NCBI GenBank assembly: GCA_001179505.1
Contig: CDMY01000022.1
Location: 121,385 to 161,818, forward strand
From: Vitrella brassicaformis
Taxonomy: Eukaryota; Sar; Vitrellaceae
Length of the DNA: 40,434 nt
Direction of reading: 5' to 3'
In this document: piece by piece, positions 1-13,709 of the stretch
Layout: each line of letters starts with the position of its first letter
How positions within the stretch are numbered: position 1 is the first letter of the stretch
Notes under the pieces: generated by a model
Database searches by the model: none
The model's input: the letters and a program-made list of their open reading frames with translations, nothing else
What the model was told of the DNA's origin: nothing
Program-made: the position numbers and the translations under genes

Positions 1-449
1 GGATGCGGTCATCGACCCACTGGCCCTCGAACACCGCACCGTCCGCGTAGCTAAACGTGCCCTGGCCCTCGCGCTTGCCGAACACGAACTCGCCCTCATA
101 CTTCTCGTTGCCTGCACACACAGACCGACCCACCACACGCACACACACATACAACGGCACGTGGGTGGATGCATCAGTGGGTCGGTCCTCTCCCAGCCAG
201 TGTGAGAGACCTACCCTGGTAGATGAGGGTGCCGCGGCCGTGGAAGAGACTGCAATGGCCACACAGAACGACAGAGAGCGTTTTGCGGTGGCCACTGGCG
301 TCTGCTGTGCCTGCCTCACCCGTCCTTGATCTGGCCATGGTACGCGTTCCTAACGGCAGAAGAGGAAAACACGGAGGGCGCAAGAGATGAGGCATTTGGG
401 GTGCGTGTGAGCCGACTGTGTGTGTCCGTGAGCCTTACCCGGCCTCCAT
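1..449 (-). CDS. MORN-repeat protein, N-terminal part (gene runs off the window start)
   Basis: Four exons read on the minus strand: 449-439 (11 bp, with the ATG), 349-320, 249-215 and 111-1. Spliced, they give about 62 residues that begin MEAGNAYHGQIKDG and continue in MORN repeats; the clearest have the cores YEGEFVFGKREGQGTF and FEGQWVDDRI. MORN repeats are beta-hairpin units found in membrane-associated scaffolds, flagellar and basal-body proteins and some lipid kinases; in apicomplexans MORN1 acts in the division ring. The start was chosen because the tiny first exon restores frame exactly and puts the ATG directly before the first repeat. The small, closely spaced repeats resemble short MORN proteins (MORN2/MORN5-like), but the C-terminus lies outside the window, so length and any catalytic domain are unknown. 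Introns are CA/TG-rich. Divergent from the phosphodiesterase gene. Confidence 0.8.
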
Positions 450-939
450 CTCGAATCAGCCGAGCCCACGCGAGAGGGGTGCGAGAAAACCTGAAAAAGG
501 CAAAGAAAACGACGAGAGAAGGCAACGATGTGCCGTGGTGAGCGTTCTGCTGCGTCATCTGTGGCACGGCACGGCACAGCATGTGCGCGTGTGCGCCATA
601 TCATCATCCACATGTGTGTTCGTGATCCGTTACAGTTCGATTGCGTAGTTTGGCTGTCCTGCTCCTCACACAGCATTCAGACACATCGGCCGGGCACGTC
701 CACGCCCACTTTTGCTAACACAGAGTGCCCATTCGCGATCCAAGTACTGTTTGACAGGACCCCGCAACCCTTTGAGTTTTCCGATCTGAAAACGAAAGTC
801 TTGGCGGCAACTCGTTGGCGAGTACGGCGACTCAGCTGGCTCCCATCGCTGCTCAGACGCATCAAGCGCAGCGGCCCGGCCTTCAAACAACTTTCTGAGC
901 CCCCAATCAAGCTCAACGGCCGTTGTGAATCGGAGCAGG
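450..939. promoter_or_regulatory. Divergent intergenic region between the MORN gene and the phosphodiesterase gene
   Basis: This holds the 5' flank of two genes transcribed away from each other. No TATA box is convincing. A degenerate AACCCTTT element lies near 770, and AAGCTCAA at 909-916 is a two-mismatch variant of the octamer found in other divergent gaps. If phosphodiesterase translation begins at 1931 rather than near 940, the region extends to 1930. Confidence 0.4.
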
Positions 940-1749
940 ATGATTATCTCAGCAGTATCACGGAAGGCCCGAAAGGCCGAGTGTCAGGAGAGGCGCAGCA
1001 AGTTGAAGTCCTCGACACGGACACAGGCCGACAACAACGAGGAGATCGATGACAAAGAGGCAATAGTTAGCGAAGAGGATGACCCGAGCTTTCCAAGACG
1101 GCAGACGGAGCCGCAGAGGAGAGCCTCGGAGGGTTCCCTGCCTGGCTCGGCAATACCGCAAGTCAGCAGGAGCCAGGGGCCGTCCCTAAGGAACAATCTG
1201 GACAAAGAGTCGGCGTGGAAGGCTGACAAGAGGCACGATGATGACTCCGGCCCCTTCGTGGGTATGCCAGCTTTGCCTGGAGCCACAGTCGACAAGGTTT
1301 CTATGGTGCCGGCCCTCCCTCCGCTGCCCAATGCTGGCAACAGGAGGAGACAGTCCACTTGCATTTCTTCTATGAGCAAGCTGCAGGGGCGGCGCATATC
1401 CGTCGAGCTATCTCGCGAACACCGAGAGATGCATGCCCGCAAAGAGCAGCACAGTGCTCGCGAAGCTGTCTCGCCGGCGGCCCGCCCACTCTCGAAGCGA
1501 AACAAAACCGTCGACGTCTTGGAGCTCGGCTCTTCTCCGCGAGACGTCCTTCTCGAGAGGACGTCTCCGGCGATATCGAGCCTCCACCCATTCCCAGCAT
1601 CGAAGTCCATCGCGACTGCGTCAGGACTGAAGAAGAGTACTTCAGGACCCCAGCAGAAGACAAGGAGCCTCCCGGACCGAGACGGAAACGCTGGTCCGCC
1701 AGTGGCCGTGCGAGCGTTGTCGGCATATCTCAATCCGAGGCGGTTGTGA
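940..1749 (+). other. Possible 5' coding exon of the phosphodiesterase gene (join unresolved)
   Basis: An open frame of about 270 codons runs from the ATG at 940 to a stop at 1747-1749. It encodes a hydrophilic, low-complexity protein rich in Arg, Ser, Pro and Lys with no recognisable domain. Apicomplexan membrane phosphodiesterases often have long disordered cytosolic N-termini, so this could be the N-terminal extension of the downstream gene. Joining it would need an intron that shifts from its frame to the frame of the exon ending at 1959; I could not choose one donor/acceptor pair. Against coding use, the opposite strand is open over an even longer stretch (2141-984), so openness alone is weak evidence in this GC-rich DNA. 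If it is not coding, it is 5' UTR and promoter. Confidence 0.35.
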
Positions 1750-1930
1750 TCCCCATTCGGGCGGCAGCCAGGTCGAGGCGTTCCGGCTCTGTGGCGGCGA
1801 GCATCCGGGGTGTGTTTGGCGGCAATATGCCCGCTGCAGGCCATGCAGACAAGGATGGCCGGGGACAGAGGCGAAAGAGCTCGGTCTTCACGTTCCTTAT
1901 TGGGCGGCTGGGGCTGCAAACACTCAGGGC

Positions 1931-4900
1931 ATGAGCAAGGCCGAGATATCCATGAAGAGGTGAGAAGGAGGTGACTGGCTGGCCGATGAATAGATGGATG
2001 CTTTTTCTCCGTTCTGCGTGGCATGCGTTGCCCACGAGTGCAGTGTGGTGAACATCGTGAAGCAGATTGAGAGTCAAGTGACGATGCGGTCCATCGCCGA
2101 GGCGAAATCCGGCAACTACTGCGCCAGGCTCTTCTACACATTCTTCACGTACGTATACCTACGTCCATGTGTAGCACACCAGCAACCATCCACCATCCGT
2201 GTCTCTCTGCATCAGGCGGTTTGACCCTTGGCTGGAAGAAGAATATCAAGGTGGATCGATCACCGCATTGTCATGGCTTGCCGCCCTTGTCTCATTTGGC
2301 CTGTCTGTGCATCTCTGTCTTGGGTTCCGTCAGACTATAAGAATGACTACACCCGCTACATTCTGTCGATCTTCCTGCTGGTGTTCCTATTGCTCTTCCC
2401 TGTACGCATGAATGCACACAGACCGGCACAGCCAACTGAGCTCTCTCCCCCCCCCCCCCTCTCTCTCTCTCTCTCTCATGACTCTGCCCGTGTGTGTGCA
2501 CAGGTGATCAATCTCTACCGTTATTTTTTCGTCGCGGGCATCACGGAACGTGTGCTGCTATTTTTCCTCATCTTTGAGGTGCCAAGTCGGCCGATGTGCT
2601 ACACTGTGCTGTCTGCAATGCTAGTGGATGGGTGCAGATCTTCATCTTTTGTCTGAGCCTGACCTTTACATTGCTCACGTCAACCTTCCCCTACCTGCAG
2701 AGGTACGTCGACCTCTTCGTCATCGCCATCGCCGCCGCATTCACCACCTACTCATCATTCACTCGCTCACGGGTTAACGTCCTATTCGAGTACGCGGGTC
2801 ACACGAGCGTCGAGGACATCAGGTGCGTGCCCAGTGGGGGCGCGCCGAGCGAAGAGGTGGCGAGCATATGCGAGGTGTTTCTCACCATTGTGGCCACGGG
2901 CGTGCTGGTGCCTCTCGACCCGCTGCACTACTTCATCTTTTGTCTGTACACTCCATCGGTGTACACGATCCTGTGCGAGGTGCTGGGGCACATGCTCTTC
3001 ACCAACGAGGAGCTGCTCGACCTCCCAAAGGACAGCAGCCTTCAGGGGGGCATGGGATTGCCCTGCTCTACCAAACTCCTGCCGATACTCCTCGTCACAT
3101 TCCAAATCGTGAGCTGAATGAATCAATGCAATGCACGAACAAAGCCAGCGAGACACGTAGGATGAATGGGGCACGCTCTGTCTGCCGCTCCCTCAGGTGA
3201 TCGTCGAGTTTTTCTTGCTCGTGAGGCACGGCACGCACGCCCGTCTTTGCATATGTCTCCCAATCCCTGTGTGCTGTATCCTTGCTGTGTGCCGTGTCTG
3301 CAGCTGTCAGGGCGCCGCAACGACATCGAACGTACTCATGCAGATCACATGCGTTCAGGGCATTTAGCTACGGTGAAACTGACAGTGACTCTTATGTCAT
3401 GTTGATTGCAGGTCATATGCAGTATCTGCAGCTCAAGACGAACAAGTCTCTGATGCGCAACCTCCTGGTGGAGCTTTCCACCAACCAAAAACCGCAACAC
3501 GAGGCGCTGGGCACGTCGAGGCTAGAAGACACCGTCGGCTCACTGAAAAAGGTACGCAGATGCACACTCAGGCAAACTGCCTTCCGTATGTACGTGGCTG
3601 CGTTGGGTGTGTCTATTGCCGTGTGCAGGTGCAGAATGTCATGTCTGCGTTGATCAGCCAGATGGGAGAAGACCCCAAGTACGGGCTGTCCGTCGGATTG
3701 TCATGTCTCGCTCCCCCTTTCTCTTCTGTGTCTGTGTGTGTCAGCCACCCGCTGCACGCGTACAGTGAGTTTTTCGACTTCTGCGAGAGCCAGCTCAACA
3801 TCACCAGCCAGAGCCTCTCTCGCCTCCCCCTCAGAACCGTCTCAAACCTCAACAGAGCCAAAGTGGTCAGTCAAACAAACAATCAATCGATCAAGCAATC
3901 ATCTAGTGAGCCAGTGCCATGATGCAACACACTTGTGTGTGTCGACGAACAAACAACGCAGGACGTGAATGAGGATTTCGGGCGGTTTCTGGACGAGGTG
4001 TACTTCGATGCGGGCATCGAGGGCCGCAAGGCGTCCGTGCCAGCCGCAATCTCTGCACCCATCGTGCCGAAGCGGCGGGAGTCTCGCCTCGGCACCCTCG
4101 GCACCACGAGCGACCCAGGGCCGGAACCGCCCTCGCCAGCCCTCCTGCCACGCAACTTGGAGGACAAAGCTCACAAACAGATGGACCTCCTGATTCCCAC
4201 AACACACACTGCCGCAGCAGTAGCAGTGACACCCGCAGACCAGCTGCAGCAGCAGCATGGGTCATCGCGTGATGAACAAGAGCTGGCCTCCGTCGTCGTG
4301 CCCTCGGGCGACAGCGGCTCCGTCGGTCTAGTCCCCAGCTTTTTCGGCGACCGAAGCTCGTCGCGTCACGTCACGGCCGAGATTGACAGCAATTCGGGCA
4401 GCACCAACGTCGTGAGCAACCTGATATCGTCCATCAACAGCACCACCAAGGTGGCTATCGACACGACTAAGGCGGCCATCGAGGGGCTGGGCACGTCACT
4501 GGGGCTCCGCAGCCGCGCCAGACACGGCTCTACCAACTCAACGAAGACGGCCAGGGAGGCGGCCGTCACGGAACCGTCGCAACGAGAGCACCAGAGGCAT
4601 GACAGCGACCTGGGGCCCAATACGGCCGCCCTGCCAGTGCCCATCGCTGCTACGGCGGCACACCAAAATTCAGACAGCACCGGCAATATGAATAACAGTG
4701 GAGAGGAAGAGGCCGCTGCTCTCGCGGCGAGCAGGTGGGTGAGTGGAGTGGGTAGATCCACGCGACGTGGATGTGGGATATTGTTCATCTGTCTTGCACT
4801 TCTATCCAGAATGGTGCCTTTGTGGAGCTTCGATGCGCTGCAAGTCGATGCGGCCACTGCCGGAGGGTACGATAAGCCATACCACAAGCTGTCGACCCAA

Positions 4901-6596
4901 TCGATCAATCTTCTCTCTTCGCTTTCCCCGCCTTTCCCCGCAGAGCTTTGTTTCAGGTCGGCTACAGTCAGCTTGCGGACATATTGGCGCTTCCCAAACG
5001 GACAGTCCAGAGCGGCCTCAAGGCAGGCGGAGGAGGGCAGCCAGCTGCCGCCGCCTATGATTTCGAGAGAGACGGGAAGGCAGAGCTGGAGTCGTTCCTA
5101 CGGCGGCTGCAGTCGGCGTATCTGTCCAACCACTACCACAACGCTGCACACGCGGCTGACGTCGCCAACTCGATGCACTTCCTCATGCAGGTATGTACAT
5201 ACGTCAGGTGGCAGAGACACAGAGAGAGGGTGTGTGTGACTGTGGAACATCTATGCCGTGCAGGCGACTGATTTGTGGGCGCACACTATCCCTGAGACGA
5301 AGGCAGCGACGTGTGTGGCAGCACTGGGTCATGATGTCGGTAAGTGGGTCATGGAAACCAGGTGTGTGGCCATGTGTGATACATATGCATATGCCCGCAG
5401 GCCACGAGGGCAAGAACAACCAGTTCTACGTCACGACGCTGAGCGACCTCGCCCTCAAGTGAACAAGAACAGGCGCCACACAGACGTGTGTGTGCGCATT
5501 TGCTTGTCTGCTGTCTAGATACAACGACACGAGTGTGTTGGAGAACTACCACGCCTCCACCACCTTCGCCATCCTCGTCGCGACAGAGAACAACTTCATC
5601 AACAAATGGATGTCTAAAGAGGAGGTCAGATACATAGACGGCAATACAGAGCCACGAACAAGCCATTTTCGCTCTCTCGTGTCTCGTCTGTTCAGTTCAG
5701 TCACTTCCGGGGCATCGTGATATCCCTGATTCTAAGCACCGACCCTTCCACCCACTTCGGCGATATGAGTGCATTCAGAGTGCGACTCAAGACGCCCGTA
5801 AGACAAACAAGATCGCGGCATGGCAGCGAACAGAGAGACATGGGCTGTGTCGGTGTCTTTTGTGTTGTGTTAATTCAGGACTTTACACCTCTACATGGTG
5901 AGGACAAGAAGATGTTGCTGAAGCTGCTGATCAAGGCGGCCGACATCGGGCACGCAGCCAAAGAGTGGTCCATCCACCTGAAGTGGACGCTCCGGGTGCA
6001 ACAGGAATTCTGGGAACAGGTAAGGCAGATGGATGCATCGACGAATCATCTCTCTCAGCCACACCCTCACACAACGCTGGATGGCATGGCATGCAGGGTG
6101 ATGCCGAGATGCTCTTAGGTCTGCCGCAGAGCCCTCTGTGCGACCGCAGCAACTCCGACATCCCCGCCAACCAGACGGGCTTCCTCAAGTACGTCGCCAT
6201 ACCACTCTTCAGCCTGGTCCAGGTGCGTGGATAGCCGGTACCCTCGATGTGTGTTCGCCTCATGGACAATCTGCGTCATACACGGATGCAGGAGGCGCAT
6301 GATCCGTTCCGAGTGCTCCAGGAGACGATCATATCTGTGTGTACCAAGAACATCGATTGCTGGGTAACCGTTAAGGAGGGACATCGACGCGAGCAGATCC
6401 TCGAGGACTGGCTCGACACACAGAAAGTCAAGTGGAGACCGACTCCCAAAAGGTCTGTCTGCCACTATGACGTGTGTGCGAGTGACAGAGAAGGATACGT
6501 ATGGGCTGAGTGTGGTGCGCCTTTGGATGCAGGGACTGTTCTGGTGGCGAGGCCGCGGCGGGTAGCAATGAGGCTGAAGAGACCTCAGCCCACTGA
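1931..6596 (+). CDS. Membrane-anchored 3',5'-cyclic-nucleotide phosphodiesterase (class I, HD domain)
   Basis: Hydrolyses cAMP and/or cGMP to the 5'-monophosphate. About 22 exons join in frame: ...-1959, 2044-2148, 2216-2250, 2334-2401, 2504-2578, 2638-3108, 3197-3220, 3304-3331, 3412-3551, 3628-3678, 3745-3862, 3962-4734, 4810-4866, 4944-5190, 5264-5339, 5401-5458, 5519-5624, 5695-5797, 5879-6019, 6097-6222, 6292-6452, 6533-6596. The N-terminal third (2334-3220) encodes about six hydrophobic segments, the topology of apicomplexan PDEs. A helical linker and a roughly 255-residue Ser/Thr/Ala-rich segment (3962-4734) follow. The catalytic domain begins near WSFDALQV and carries the signature YHNAAHAADV, GHDVGHEGKNNQF and KAADIGHAAK, supplying the two-metal His/Asp ligands, so it should be active. 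A conserved Gln falls in LFSLVQ. Nucleotide preference cannot be read. The start is the nearest in-frame ATG (1931); an upstream exon is possible. Confidence 0.9.
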
Positions 6597-7039
6597 CAGA
6601 CAAGAGGTGTATGCAGAGTAGTTGGATCAGCCAGCCAGCCAGCAGGGCGGCGCGCACACATTGCCCTCCATGGCGTATCTTGATGAGAGTATGCATATGT
6701 AGTATTTGCCCGCAGAGTGCCTTCTGTCTGTCTGTCTGTCTGTCTGTGTAGCGAGGGAGGACAGCAGATCGACTCGTTAGCCAGACTGGTTATCTCTTGA
6801 CTCTCCATGAGTATATGTGTGTATGTTGAGATTTGGCCACATGCATTTGTTGTTGAACCGAATTGATATTCATGGACAGATTGGTGCCTGTACTTTACTC
6901 GTATCTCAACACACCGGCCTTGTCATGTCCGTCCATCCATCCATCCATCCATCGAGAGCATCGTCCATGGTCGATGTGATATTCGACGCATCAAATGCTT
7001 GTCAGTATTGTGTTGTATTGTTGTTCCAGAGTGAGTCCG
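6597..7039. other. Convergent 3' spacer, phosphodiesterase / unknown membrane protein
   Basis: No gene is visible. The spacer carries a (TCTG)n tract near 6724-6748 and a (CCAT)n tract near 6930-6952. It presumably holds the 3' UTRs of the two facing genes. No plausible tRNA or snRNA was seen. Confidence 0.6.
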
Positions 7040-7650
7040 TCAGTATTGTTGTTCCACATACACGACCTGGGGCTGAGGCGGTGCTGGCGGCGGGCCGGTC
7101 ATCGGGGGCGGACCCTCTGACACACACAGACAGTCAGGCAAACGGACACGCAGACAGACAGGGGTGATATATACTGCTGGCGACGAGGAGACATGGTGTA
7201 CTGCTGTCTCGGTACCAACCTGAGACGTACATGACCGCTCCTGTCTCTGCATATCATTGGAAGGAGGAAGAGCAGACAACGAACGGCACAGAAAATGACA
7301 CGGTTTTCGTTTCTGTGTGCTTGATTACGGCGGGGCGGGGGTGGGCCGGGCGGCGGCAGTGTGGTTCCGTATCCAGGACCGCCCCCGGCATAGAGATACT
7401 CACCCTACTCGTCTTTGTCCCTGCCGCCACAGCACGCCGGCACCTACACGACCGTACGCACAGTGTGGCCGTGAGCGGTGTACACACATGATCACACAGG
7501 CAGGCGGATAGATAGGCGGGCATTCATTCATCATGACACCTACTGTGACGAAACAAGACCCGATGAAGTCGAGAATCCCGGCCGCGATCACCATGATGTA
7601 GACGTAGTTCCACTTGTAGGCGAAGTAGGTCGACATACCACTGGCAAACA

Positions 7651-7686
<36 letters not shown>

Positions 7687-8647
7687 ATGTTGCCATGTGT
7701 TTCTCGTGTCGTGTCAATGCGCACTAGTTCCAGCCCCAGTTGAAGAAGGCGAAGGAAGCGAAAATGGTGCCAAGTCCGCCAACTGCAACGAAATTGGCGC
7801 AGCTAGTGGCGTTGACGGTGAGCCACTTGTTGACGCCAGCCGACCAACTCGTCGCCCCCAGCATGAGGCACAAGAGTGTGGACACCATGGACAGGATCCA
7901 GGCGAATACCAGGAAAAACCTCACGCACCACTCAGCGATGTACGCGCCGAAAAACTTGAATCGCAAGTGTTCAACTGCAGTGGAACAGAGACGCCCGTGG
8001 CAGGAGAGTCAGGGATGCTTCCAGCATCAGATCTGTCAGGTCAGTGGGCGGGCGTACGGACCGTTGTAGTATTCCCTGCAATGGTGCTTCATCTGCACAC
8101 GAGAGAGAGACCGTGGCAACCAATCCTTTTGTCCCGCCGGCCATCGGCCACCACCCGGCAGCCGTCTCACGCACCAGGTCTTTGATGTCGTCGAAGTGTT
8201 CTTTGGTCAGCCACTTGCTCTTCTGGCCCATATCCTTGAGGTGGTCGTAGTAATCGTCCGCTCTGCTGGCATCGGGCACGCTGATGCACATGTAATAGGG
8301 CCCGAACTCAAGGCTGCACCACACGAACACGACGGACCCACACAGTGTCACCAACAAAGAGTCTGTGCCCTCGTGGGGCTAGCTAAGATCAAACAAACAG
8401 ACAGACAGACGGACCGGCCATATTGCCCGTCTTCTCCGAGCTCCTTCTTCGTCTCGGCGAATATCCTGCAGACAAACAGTGGCCACACACACACACACAC
8501 ACACGCACACGCAGGTTTTGGCTTGTGTGTGCCGTCTCATCATTTGTCCTCACTGTCTCACCACTGGTTGATGAAGAACCCAAAGCCCAGCCCCACACTG
8601 GCAAGCAAGAAACAGAAGGAGGCCACCAGATAACTCCCCTGGGCCAT
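7040..8647 (-). CDS. Multi-pass membrane protein with Pro/Gly-rich tail, function unknown
   Basis: Not recognised as a named family. Exons on the minus strand run from the ATG at 8647 to the stop at 7040. Hydrophobic segments in order: an N-terminal one starting MAQGSYLVASFC; one containing LLVTLCGSVVFVWCS; a charged loop of about 60 residues (DDYYDHLKDMGQKSKW and onward); one beginning CVRFFLVFAWIL; one containing VAVGGLGTIFASFAFFNW; and one beginning WNYVYIMVIAAGILDF. That makes about five membrane passes. The C-terminal tail is made of GPPP and PPPGPPPP runs and ends VVYVEQQY, suggesting an exposed tail that could bind SH3, WW or profilin-type partners (inference). The join between the exon ending near 8408 and the second hydrophobic exon does not keep frame with an ordinary-length intron, so that border is uncertain. 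In the last but one intron, ending near 7395, an alternative acceptor would give a short Cys-containing tail instead of the Pro-rich one. Divergent from the kinase. Confidence 0.65.
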
Positions 8648-8856
8648 CTGGAGTGAGACTGGGGGGGAAGCTTGGGGGGGGGGGGGTCTCCCGAGAAACC
8701 TCTGCGAGCTTTTTGCAGAGGTGCAGCAGCGTTGCCTTTGAGCGAGTGATTTGGCCGCAGGCAGGGGTCTGATGATGGACAGCGGTGCCAGCGCCGCGTT
8801 GCGAGAGGAAGGAGAGTCGTGGCGTTGAGGCCGCTGTGGGATCTGGCGGCGAAACC
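8648..8856. promoter_or_regulatory. Bidirectional promoter region, membrane protein / MAP kinase
   Basis: The two start codons lie 209 bp apart. The gap contains a G-run (8673-8686), a perfect 8-bp inverted repeat ACCTCTGC / GCAGAGGT (8698-8705 and 8715-8722, 9-base loop) and, overlapping it, the octamer GCGAGCTT at 8704-8711. That octamer is the reverse complement of AAGCTCGC, which occurs in three other divergent gaps here. Confidence 0.5.
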
Positions 8857-11453
<2,597 letters not shown>

Positions 11454-12402
11454 CTGACCCAACGACACATTCATTACACAGGGATGGGGGCAATCATATC
11501 ATGTGTGTATCTATGTCCGTGTGTGAGTGTGCAAAGGGCGCCCCCGCCACTGCGAAACCAACAGTGGGCGGGCGGCGTGCCCGCACCCACGCGCTCACCA
11601 GGCAGACAGACAGACGGGATGGGGAGAGGGAAGGGCTGATCGAATTGGTCACTGAGCGAGCGATCGAGTGAATGTATGGGTACATGGACACACGCAGCAG
11701 CCAGGCAGGCACCCAACGAACACAACACAATGCCATGCCATGTGTCAGTGTGTGTGTGTGTATTTTTTTCTCGTCCTGTTCTCAAGAGAAGGGATGGGGC
11801 GAGGCGAGACGAGTCCATCGTCGTAGAGGGAATCCAATGCACAGACTGACAGCGCCGCGAAGGGCGCAGGAACGATGACTTACACACACATAACGCTGCC
11901 TGTTTGCCTGCCTGCCTGCCTGCCGGGTCACTTGGCTGGCTGATGATGAGATGGGTGTGTGGATGGATGGATGGATCAACGAGCGATTGCATAAGAGTGT
12001 GTCTGTGTGTGTGTCTGATGTGTATGTGTATGTGTGAGTGCGCGAGATGCATGGCTTTTTCAAGCCCAGACAGACAGCGAGGCAGCGTGCGTAAGTATAC
12101 GTAAGGCCTCAGATGCGATGCGATGCGGTCAGTGAGAGTGCTGTGTGTCGTTGAGAGAGAGAGAAGGGCAGACAAAGGCGAGTGTATTGTATCTTACCCA
12201 TCTATCTATCTCTGGAGGCAGCCTTTATCCAGCACAGACAGCCAGCTCGCGGCATGGATTTCTCAGTCGGTAATTCAATATATCAGTCGGTCGGTCGTTC
12301 AGTCGGTCCTCAGTCGCCATCCATCCCCACAAAACATCGTATTCACACCACACACGACAAATGCACTTGAAGAAAAGCCCCCTCCCCTGCCGATGGATGC
12401 AC
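11454..12402. other. Convergent 3' spacer, MAP kinase / Elp3
   Basis: No gene is visible over about 950 bp. It contains CTG/TGTG-rich stretches, a (CCTG)n tract (about 11907-11924), a (GGAT)n tract (about 11960-11975) and ATCT and GTCGGTC repeats (12198-12306). It presumably holds the facing 3' UTRs. Confidence 0.6.
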
Positions 12403-13678
12403 TCACCGTGACGCTCGCCAACGAGCGACGACCCTCACTCCCAGCCCCGCCAGCACGAACACACCCAAAGCCGCCCCCACCCCACACGCAACCACCACGC
12501 GGCTGTCGTCCGGCAGCAGCATCTTGCCCAGGATGGCCAACATGCCTTGTGTGTCGGTGGTGTTGTTGTTGTGCGGGTCAGTGAGTGTCTTGGTCATGTA
12601 CTGCCCCTGCCCTTGCAGGTGGTAGCCGAACTTGCGGTAGTACTCGCGGGCACCCACACCAGATATCACCGCTGCGCGACGATAACCTGCACGCACCAAT
12701 CAAATCAACGGTAGGGGGACGGAGAGAGAGAGAGAGAGAGAGGCGCCCGTGATGTGTCTCTCTCTGTGTGTGTGTATGTTGTGTGCACCTCTATCCCATG
12801 CGATCTGTTCGGCTCGCTGCAGGAGCCGCTGGCCGAAGCCCACATGCTGCGGCCGCACGTCCTTTCTGCCCTCGCGGCTCTCACCCACACCCACCAGCTG
12901 CCCTGCAGCACACCGAGCGCAAGACTCACGCCGCCCCTCTCTGCGTCTGTGTGTCGTGACTGTGTGTGTGTACCGTAGACGTGGACCTCGCGAATGAGTG
13001 CCGCTCCCTCCAGCTCGGGGAAGACCGCCGTGGCCGCGTGGCTGTGTCTGTGCTGTTGTCTGTCGGGGAGCCTCAGCCTGAGGAAGCCGAAGATGGTCCT
13101 CTGGTCCGCCGTCTCAAAACTCAGAAACACCTCCTCTCCGCCGATCGTTGAGTACTCCCTCTCAGTCAGCACCGCCAGCCTACACAGACACACACGCACA
13201 CACACAGGTGGAAAGAGTCACCGATGAGTGTGTGTGCGTGTGCGTGTGTGTGTGTGTATGTGTCGGTGTGTCGGGGGATGCGAGGCGATGTGTGGCACTG
13301 CAGGACAGGCAGACAGACCTGTAGTCGATTTCGTTGGCCCTGACCTCGCGGCACCTGATACAGCCGCACCACTGGCCCCGCCTCTTCAGCTCACTCAACA
13401 GCAGCTGCCTGCACACAAAGACACACACAGACAGAGAGAGAAGGACAGACAAATAAGAGAGAGGGCGAGAGAGGGAGAGACAGAGGGGCACGTACCTGAG
13501 ATTGGTCTGGTTGTTGCCGCCGATGATAGACTGGTTTGGGATGTCGCGGATGACCCTGTTGAGCCGCACCCACGGCCGCACTTGCGGCTTCACCTCCAGC
13601 AGCAGATCCAGCAGCAGGCGCCCGTTGTCGATGTCAGCATAAGGCTTGTACTGCCCGTCGTAATACCTACCATCAGCC

Positions 13679-13709
<31 letters not shown>

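Noticed and set aside
984-2141. A 385-codon open frame on the minus strand
   Set aside because: It overlaps the possible phosphodiesterase 5' exon and the first sure exon on the other strand, is composed of low-complexity Ser/Arg/Cys/Leu sequence, and shows no domain. Long antisense frames are common in this GC-rich DNA.
2253-2333. Extra transmembrane exon in the phosphodiesterase (frame containing LSWLAALVSFGLSVHLCLGF)
   Set aside because: It is open and hydrophobic, but keeping it breaks the frame to the next exon. Removing it as an intron (GTGGAT to CAG) joins GAATATCAAG to ACTATAAG in frame. An alternative splice form cannot be fully excluded.
8673-8686. G-quadruplex
   Set aside because: It is one uninterrupted G-run rather than four separated G-tracts, so a specific quadruplex cannot be argued beyond homopolymer slippage.
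11454-12402. tRNA or small nuclear RNA genes in convergent spacers
   Set aside because: I looked for the tRNA B-box (GGTTCGAATCC-like) and paired acceptor stems in this and the other spacers and found none. A covariance-model search would be decisive.
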